Shown here one piece after another: positions 57,693-64,000 of a DNA stretch of 64,000 bases; the stretch's first letter is position 1, and each line of letters begins with the position of its first letter. The DNA comes from Leptasterias polaris (taxonomy: Eukaryota > Echinodermata > Asteroidea > Forcipulatida > Asteriidae). The position numbers were made by a program, and so were the translations under genes. The DNA is taken from the NCBI GenBank assembly GCA_037783415.1, contig JAZGTN010000179.1, positions 412,001 to 476,000 on the forward strand, given 5' to 3'. The notes beneath the pieces were generated by a model, which saw nothing but the letters and a program-made list of their open reading frames with translations, searched no databases and was not told where the DNA came from.

Positions 57693-59005
57693 TCTACCTA
57701 TAATTTTGTCAAAATTCAAATCTGCAATGGCCCTACAGCATAAAATATCTTTCTCATGACATACTCTCACTGTGTGCCAGATTCAAAGCTTACCCTCATC
57801 AATGGCATAATTCCGCAAATATTTGCCTCCTACATGTATAGGGTTGGATGGAGGGACATTTAACTTAAATGTTCATATTCCAAAGGTAATGATTATACTA
57901 CCAGAAACAAACAAACAATAGTATGCAGTTTTAAGAATTCCGTCGACCTTGATAGACAAATTTAATTCTAACTTGTCAATGTCACACCATGGTTAGTAAA
58001 ACCTTTTTGAATAATGTAAGTTCTTATGACATTGGAAATGTTTTATATATATTTTAAAAAAATATATAAAATATAAAAAAAATATAAATATATGTATATA
58101 TATATATTTTTTTAAACACTATTAAAAAATCACATTTTAGGTTACAACATTCTCTCCGATAAATCACAAAGTTAAGGGATTTTTAGTATCTTAAAGTTCT
58201 ACAGTCCTATGCTCAAACAACACCTTAAAGTAATTGATGATTTATCTATAAATAGCCCTAGTTTTCCCCATCCCTTTCCCCCCTCCCTCTATCGGACATC
58301 CTTAAACGGCGCAAAGAAAAGGTCAAATCATACCATGGTCTTTTTCTCCTTTGCTCTATGCTTAATTCATAAACCCTACAGGACATGTCCATAATCTCCC
58401 TGGCACAGTGTATTTTGTTTACGGTCTATTTTTGACCGATCAACATGAGTTACATTGGGAGTAAGAATGTGTAGGGCATACTCTTATCATGTTTAGAAAG
58501 GTTGTTTTTGAAGCCTAAGTTGTTGTCGTCAGAAAAGGGGAGTAAACATGACTAGGCCCCTCAAAGCAAAACTGTTTATTTTAAGGGCACCTAAATCAAG
58601 CAAGGCCCAACATGTTGCTGGAGGTGGGGCTGTAAATGATGACTAGGTAAACAAGAAGGAACATGAGGTGGTGTCTGGGAACAGCTTTGGCTGTTAATCG
58701 TGGTTATAGACACATTGTGTTTGTCAATACTAAAATAGTGTTAAAGCCAACAACCAAAAAGATGCTTGAGTTACTTGTTGACTATGTAGTAAACTGTTAA
58801 AAATGTTTATTCTATAATGGGAAAAAAGTCATCACAACTGTCCAGACTTTCAGAGAAAACTTGGGAAACATTTTTTAACATTATTTACAAAGAACTCTCT
58901 ATATATATATACTTTATATATTAAAAAAATGAGGGCAAATGGTTTGATATAATAGTAGCTCAATTAATTATGTGTTTGAAACCACTTGTGCCCCCCCTCC
59001 AAAAA

Positions 59006-59050
59006 ACAAACAAACAAACAAACAAACAACAACAACAACAACAACAACAA
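59006..59050. repeat. Compound microsatellite (CAAA)n(CAA)n
   Basis: About five CAAA units switch directly to about eight CAA units. Confidence 0.92.
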
Positions 59051-59715
59051 AGCACACACATGCAAAATGTCTGGTTATGCCACTGGTTCTCTGAAAGAAA
59101 ATCACCAAGAATCCTTCTTAAGATTGTCAGAATAGAAAAAACAAATAGTACTCAACTAAATCAAAGAAAATGTCAGTGAGGGTTAAGCTCCGCAAATCGT
59201 GCTAAAACCTTCATGCTCACTTTTAGGATCTCTGCCAAGAGTTACGTGTTAATGTAGCGGACCTAATATGTCTTGTTTCTGGGAATGGGCTGCAGACTCC
59301 ACAGGGAGTTCTCCACTTTCCTGAAGTGAATGAAGAGATTGTATCTGGATTGAGTGATGTTGTGTAGTTTGTTAAAGGAGCCCTACAGTAATTGTGAAAG
59401 GAATCAGGGATGTAGCAAGGGCCTTGTTAGGGGGTAAAGGGGGGAAGTTGTAAGCAGTGGTGTAATTAGAGGGGGGGGGGGGGTTGGTAGACCCCTTCTC
59501 AGAACCGGTGCCCCCTCTTGCCCCCCCAAATGAAATCGAAAAAATGAGCAAATGAATGATACATTAAATAGCCTTCCTAAATGATGTGTTTGCCCCCATT
59601 TCCCCCCCCCCCCACCCCCATCACCATGAACATGTCTGGTTATGCTTCTCAATGTAAGCAATTTCGCTAATTGTCAAACTACCAATATTACAATCTATTT
59701 CAAGATTGCATTGTA

Positions 59716-59780
59716 CGCCCAGCATGGAATCGCCCAGCATGGAATCGCCCAGCATGGAATCGCCCAGCATGGAATCGCCC
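59716..59780. repeat. 15-bp tandem repeat, four copies
   Basis: CGCCCAGCATGGAAT repeated four times, followed by a partial CGCCC. In frame it would read HGIAQ repeats, but nothing else supports coding. Confidence 0.92.
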
Positions 59781-61161
59781 TGTTATTCTACTTTTATTCT
59801 ATTCCTTATAATTACTACATGTAATCAATAGCATCAAAGCAGCAAACCTAATTTTTAATAGAGCAGAAAATAAAAATAAAATGTGGAAGTTTCTAATAAG
59901 AATTTGCTTGTCAAATCACTAAGACCTCACTAAAGACCTCAAATTATTGTATACACTTCTATCATCAATTTCCAGCCATCTTGTTCTTTCCCCCATTCAA
60001 ATCAATGCAACCAAAGTGAGGCTTGTAGTACGCTTAGGCCAACATCATAGACTGGTTCCTTGTTGATGTGGTGATAATCAGTGTCTGTGATTGCCACTGC
60101 ACACAAGGAACAAGACTGCGGTGATTCGGAGGCCAATAATGGTCCAACATTGAAGCCCACTGGGACGGAAGTCAACTTCCAAACTAAAACACAAGTACAG
60201 AGTCTCCCTTATTCTCCCTCCTTGCTTAATTGAAGGTGATATTATTTCATGTTTCAATTGTTTGAATTACATATCCCATGGGGGTGATTACACCCGAAGT
60301 ACACTCCAAGAAGGAGATGATTACTTTATTAAGTTATGAAGGTGAGAATTACTCAGGAGGGATTTGGCCAAGAGCAAATCCCTGAGGCTGTTGTGAGGAG
60401 GACACAGAAAGGTCATGTGTCTATGACTGCTCTCTTTTGAAACCTTTCTCCTTGTTTGGATTAAAGGTATAGCCTTCGCTGGCTAAAAGCTGGTTGAATT
60501 ACCTAAAAGGACAAGTTGGAATTCTCTCCAAGTTAGTCCAGCTCGCTAGTTCAGTGTTGAAAATACGCACTAGAGAAATTACTTGAGGACTAGTGAAATT
60601 ACAAGATGAACTGTCCTTCTGGCAAGTTACTGAAAGAGTTAACAACAAATTCTGACAGGGGGAGGTATTAACCTCATACAACTTGTGAAGTTTGCTGAAA
60701 TACCTCCCTATAGTTTCACCTGCTGATTGTTGGGTTGGAAGATTTGCGTGGTTTGAAAATTACTTTTTTAGTGGAGTGTGGCAAATTGACAGGAAAATCT
60801 TTTGATCCCTGACATGATGCGTAGCGCACTTAAGTTTGAGTTTTTGACCATTATCTCATAAGAGTTGATATGGGGTTTTCAAGTGTCAATGGTGTAACAA
60901 CTCAATGTTTCGATCAGTATACCGGTCCAGTGAGAATACATTTTGTTTGCCAGGAATGCCTTGGCAATCAGAACGTCCCTGTTTGCGCAGACCTGCAGCA
61001 TGTGGTCTGATCAGCTTCAGGCACAGACCGGATTCACGTACTGTAGTAGAGGATTACAGGGGAGAAGCACAGAGGGGAAAAAACTAAAGGGACGTCTTTG
61101 CTCCTCGTACTGTTTTCTGTTCATTTTCAAAAATCCTGAATGTCTGTTTGTTTTATTTCAG

Positions 61162-61363
61162 ACTATTGGGTGCGATGGAGTTCTTGGATCCAACCGCAAA
61201 ATGGACAAGTGCGGAGTATGTGGCGGCACCAACACCCAGTGTGAAGTCATGTCAGGCGTCTTTACCAGCAACATGGAGCATGGTTACCACAAGATCATCG
61301 TCATACCAACAGGATCCATGTATATCAACATCACTGAAATTACTAAGAGCAGGAATTATTTGG
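61162..61363 (+). CDS. ADAMTS-family exon (end of Cys-rich domain, start of spacer)
   Basis: This exon begins after a TTTTATTTCAG acceptor and ends at a GG|GTAAG donor. It enters in phase 0 and leaves in phase 1. It encodes about 67 residues starting TIGCDGVLGSNRKMDKCGVC, followed by GGTNTQC. The GCD...CGVCGG...C cysteine pattern is the hallmark of the end of the ADAMTS cysteine-rich domain. A cysteine-free stretch with an N-glycosylation sequon (NIT) then opens the spacer. ADAMTS proteins are secreted zinc metalloproteases, or non-catalytic ADAMTS-like relatives, that act on extracellular matrix; the spacer usually binds substrate or matrix. By eye the spacer is closest to ADAMTS16/18, with ADAMTS6/10 and 7/12 as alternatives. 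The reading frame stays open upstream of the acceptor, but that part shows no family similarity, so I start the exon at the AG. Confidence 0.9.
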
Positions 61364-61382
61364 GTAAGACCCCTGGAAATGT

Positions 61383-61390
61383 TTTTAATT

Positions 61391-61429
<39 letters not shown>

Positions 61430-61432
61430 TAT
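61383..61432. repeat. (TTTA)n microsatellite in ADAMTS intron
   Basis: About eleven copies of TTTA start 20 bp after the splice donor at 61363. The tract is purely intronic and is probably the tail of an old retroelement or simple slippage. Confidence 0.9.
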
Positions 61433-61755
61433 GTATTTTTTTGTTAGAACTACCTCCATGGTCAAACTAATACTTGAGCATTTACTCAAAAAGATTAACT
61501 GTTTTGACTTTTAATCAAAACATTTTTTGGGGTTGGGGGCAAGTTGAACCTGGTCCATTTGGTCCATAAAGTGTTCTGGTATGAAATGTTGTCTTCTCTA
61601 TTTTAAGCAAAGCTTGAATGTATAATGGACAAAGCGAACTATGTATCCTTAACCACTTCACGTTGGTATTTAACTCCCAAAAGTGTTCGTGAGACTTGTC
61701 TATTCCCATTTGCATACTTGGATTTGCTTTAGTTTTTGTTTTCGGTTGTTAACAG

Positions 61756-61928
61756 CCCTGGAGGGAACCAACGGAAATAAATACATCAACATGGATTGGA
61801 GGATCGATGTGCCTGGTAACTACTCAATCGCTGGGACGTATTTCATTTACAAACGTTTCCCTGGTAGGACGGGTATTGGGGAGCAGTTCTTCGCTGATGG
61901 ACCAACAACTGAAGATCTGAATTTGATT
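61756..61928 (+). CDS. ADAMTS-family exon (spacer domain, middle)
   Basis: The acceptor is TTGTTAACAG and the donor ATT|GTAAGT. The exon enters in phase 1, so the split codon G|CC gives Ala after the previous exon, and it leaves in phase 0; the two exons total 375 nt, which is exactly in frame. It reads LEGTNGNKYINMDWRIDVPG, then an NYS sequon, AGTYFIYKR and DGPTTEDLNLI. The order K-Y-(I/L)-N, W-x-(I/V)-D-x-P-G, A-G-T-x-F-x-Y-x-R and G-P-T-x-E-x-L is the usual order of ADAMTS spacer beta-strands. There are no cysteines, as expected. The 392-bp intron before it carries a (TTTA)n tract just after the donor. Confidence 0.9.
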
Positions 61929-62376
61929 GTAAGTAAAAGTATTTCTGGCACTGTGTCTCTTGGCTCTAAAGGAAATTTACTAATGAAATCAGAGATCCGA
62001 TTTGACAAAAGAAAATAAACAAAACAAAAAAAGGTCAAAATCCTCTTACTACTAAATTGCTTTCCGAAAAGAAACAGTGGTTTTGCATGACATATCATAA
62101 AGTTTATAATTCCTTTGTTTATAACTGTTAAAATTAATGCAGTTTTATGGCTTTTTTTTTAAGGCAAAATGAACTGAAAATTTGTATAAATACAAAAACA
62201 TATCAATCAAAATATTTCTACTTATGAATGCAATTTTAAGATGTAATCTGACATTTGTGATGATGGCATAGATCTTCAAGAGATTTTCTTATGATTTGCT
62301 GACAAACAAATGGCTTGGAAATTTTTTTTTGAACCTATTGGGCTGTGTAAGACAGCAATTGTGTGTGACATTGAGT

Positions 62377-62763
62377 TTAGAGGGCCTGTAGGAAATACTT
62401 TTGGTAATTGACAAAGACCAGTATCCTCACTTGGTGTGCCCCACCATGCATAAAATAACAAACCTGTGAAAATTTGGGCTCAATTTGTCATCAGAGTTGC
62501 AAGAAAACTATGAAAGAAAAAACACCCATGTTGCATAGAATTATGTGTTTTCAGATGCCTGAGAAAGGCTTCATGCCATGAAGCCTTTCTCAGATTCAAT
62601 TTTGTTGGTGAGAAATTACCCCTTTCTCTAAAACTACATTACTTTCAAAAGGTTACTTTCTAACAGTGTTTTATAACATCAACAGCTGTCCAGTGCTCTT
62701 CATCAATCAGTTTTATGCTCTTTAATTTTTGGACTAAGAACCAAAGGTGTACCGTCCCTTTAA
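62377..62763 (+). mobile_element. TTAA MITE family B in ADAMTS intron
   Basis: Ends AGGGCCTGTAGGAAATACTT and GGTGTACCGTCCCTTTAA. Central hairpin GAGAAAGGCTTCATGCC/ATGAAGCCTTTCTC. Close in body to 913-1318. The left target reads TTAG, a one-base change from TTAA. Confidence 0.85.
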
Positions 62764-62839
62764 AAGAAGCCATTTTCAATCCCTGTACAAAATGTCTCAT
62801 GTTTGAAAAAGTTACATGAATTTTTGTTCATGCCAACAG

Positions 62840-63055
62840 GTCATAAATCAACAGAAGAATCCAGGAATCGCTTACGAGTACTCCCTACCAAGATCCACCC
62901 CCATTGAGGAAGAGGAGGAGGAGCAGGTTGACCAACCCCCAGTAGTCACCACCCCGCCACCCCGCCGCATCCCGTCCCGGGTACCCCATCGCCAAGTCAC
63001 CCCTGATGATGGAGACCGCCAGGACAGACAGGATGCTAAACCTACAAAGACTCAG
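62840..63055 (+). CDS. ADAMTS-family exon (end of spacer plus acidic/proline linker)
   Basis: The acceptor is CATGCCAACAG and the donor CTCAG|GTAGAG; both ends are in phase 0 and the exon has 72 codons. It opens with VINQQKNPGIAYEYSLPR, which matches the closing strand of ADAMTS spacers (NPG-I/V-x-x-x-Y-x-(L/M)-P). Roughly 54 residues of low-complexity linker follow: six consecutive Glu, then Pro/Thr-rich and Arg/Asp-rich segments. In the vertebrate relatives I compare with from memory, a thrombospondin type-1 repeat follows soon after the spacer, so this linker is longer than expected. The next exon lies beyond 64000 or was not recognised in the last 945 bases. A TTAA MITE sits in the preceding intron, ending 76 bp upstream. 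Confidence 0.88.
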
Positions 63056-64000
63056 GTAGAGATACTGTTTGTGATGTGGGATGACAAGGGTTGGGGGGCT
63101 TTGAATTTTCAGGCCACTTCTTAGAACTGGCTGATTCTACAAGGGTTGTAAGCCTGAACTGACTCTTACAATTTTGGGGGCAGGGCATTTCGTTTGAAAG
63201 TTTGGTAAAAAGTTCATGTGTAGACAAACTTATAAACATCCAGGGAGATCGATGTTCATTCTGGCAATTTTGTGTGTGAGACAGTTTGCCTCATTTCTAA
63301 AATGTTGCTTATGGTCTAGTTTGAACAGGACCTTCTCCTCCTTTTTTCCAGATCCATAATTTGTTGTCATTGTAAATAAATTACAAACAAATCTTTCTCT
63401 GTATTCATAAAAAGGTTCACAAACTCTGGAATATTTCCCTGTATGGGGCTAAACAAAATGTGCTTGTGATTTTTGGGATGCACGTCTGAAGTTGGCTGGT
63501 ATTGGATTTCAGTATATTATTATTGTTATTATTAATTTGGCCAAGATTTCAACAAGATTTCAACAATACAAGAAACTGACATACGTTTACATTTAAAATC
63601 TTATAATAACTTGAACAATTGCAAACCAAAATGCATTACTGATGTTGGAATGGAACAGGAACAGATCAAGGCAAGGAAAACATTGGAATCAGATGACAAG
63701 ACAAACACATTCTAACATGGCCAGGATTACCGGTAATAAAAAAATAACTTAACCACTGTGATGTCTGGAAAGCCTGTAAATACCATTTACTGTACTCCAG
63801 TCACACTGAATGGATCCTTGATCAGCCACATTTAAGAGAAGGTCAAAAACATGATCTCATTGAAAGCTATCTGTCAGGAGTAATTCTTGTTTATGTGTTG
63901 ATGCCAATGTTAAATCGATGCATTGTGACATTCATGTTGAGGCTGGTTACGACAATGACTTTGAGGTCATTGGAAGGCATGCAGCCCAAGCAGGTAGTGG
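63056..64000. other. ADAMTS intron continuing past the window
   Basis: No further exon recognised. (ATT)n-like tract at about 63513-63535. Confidence 0.5.

Larger units (their letters stand above)
57693..61161. other. No gene recognised; intron or flank upstream of ADAMTS exons
   Basis: Contains an AT-only palindromic tract (about 58040-58115), (CAAA)n/(CAA)n and other simple repeats. I looked for thrombospondin-repeat and cysteine-rich exons and found none that are convincing. Confidence 0.45.

Noticed and set aside
60905..61161. Earlier ADAMTS coding sequence continuous with the exon at 61162
   Set aside because: The frame is open, but it shows none of the cysteine-rich pattern, and a good acceptor lies at 61161.

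Overview
This window looks like intron- and repeat-dominated nuclear DNA of a marine deuterostome, probably an echinoderm and most likely a sea star. The guess rests on three things. The DNA is AT-leaning and non-operonic, with only short chance ORFs. The gene exons have GT/AG splice sites. The dense small-transposon families match echinoderm repeats I recall, namely TTAA-flanked elements beginning AAAGGCACTG and elements with the ends GGCCCAATTTCATAGAGCTGCTTAAGC. The species call is inference.

The only gene named with confidence is at the right end on the + strand. Three consecutive, phase-compatible exons (61162-61363, 61756-61928, 62840-63055) encode the end of the cysteine-rich domain and the spacer of an ADAMTS-family secreted metalloprotease, closest by eye to ADAMTS16/18. 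The gene continues past 64000, and its catalytic exons were not found. A possible signal-peptide exon lies at 13523-13654 (+); whether it belongs to the same gene is unknown. Two candidate terminal exons on the - strand (51005-51199, with a strong acceptor and a polyA signal, and 55137-55341) suggest one or two unrelated genes upstream of, or nested in introns of, the ADAMTS gene.

Most of the rest is mobile-element debris: palindromic MITEs in at least five families, two piggyBac-type TTAA elements that keep eroded acidic transposase N-termini (16310-17075 and 37787-38339), large foldback elements (6371-6983, 27614-28446, 29877-31412, 49585-49742, 57256-57692), tRNA-derived SINEs, and LINE 3' ends with decayed reverse-transcriptase C-termini. 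Insertions are often nested with readable target-site duplications: a 1.4-kb element at 4226-5620 inside an older MITE, and a TTAA MITE at 36785-37160 inside another MITE.

Other structure includes a homogeneous 17 x 43-bp minisatellite (24188-24918), many long poly-G runs, several microsatellites, and a 250-codon open frame of unknown nature (33453-34205). Read as a whole, the window is a transposon-rich stretch of introns and intergenic DNA ending in an ADAMTS gene. I found no operon, phage, CRISPR or bacterial system.
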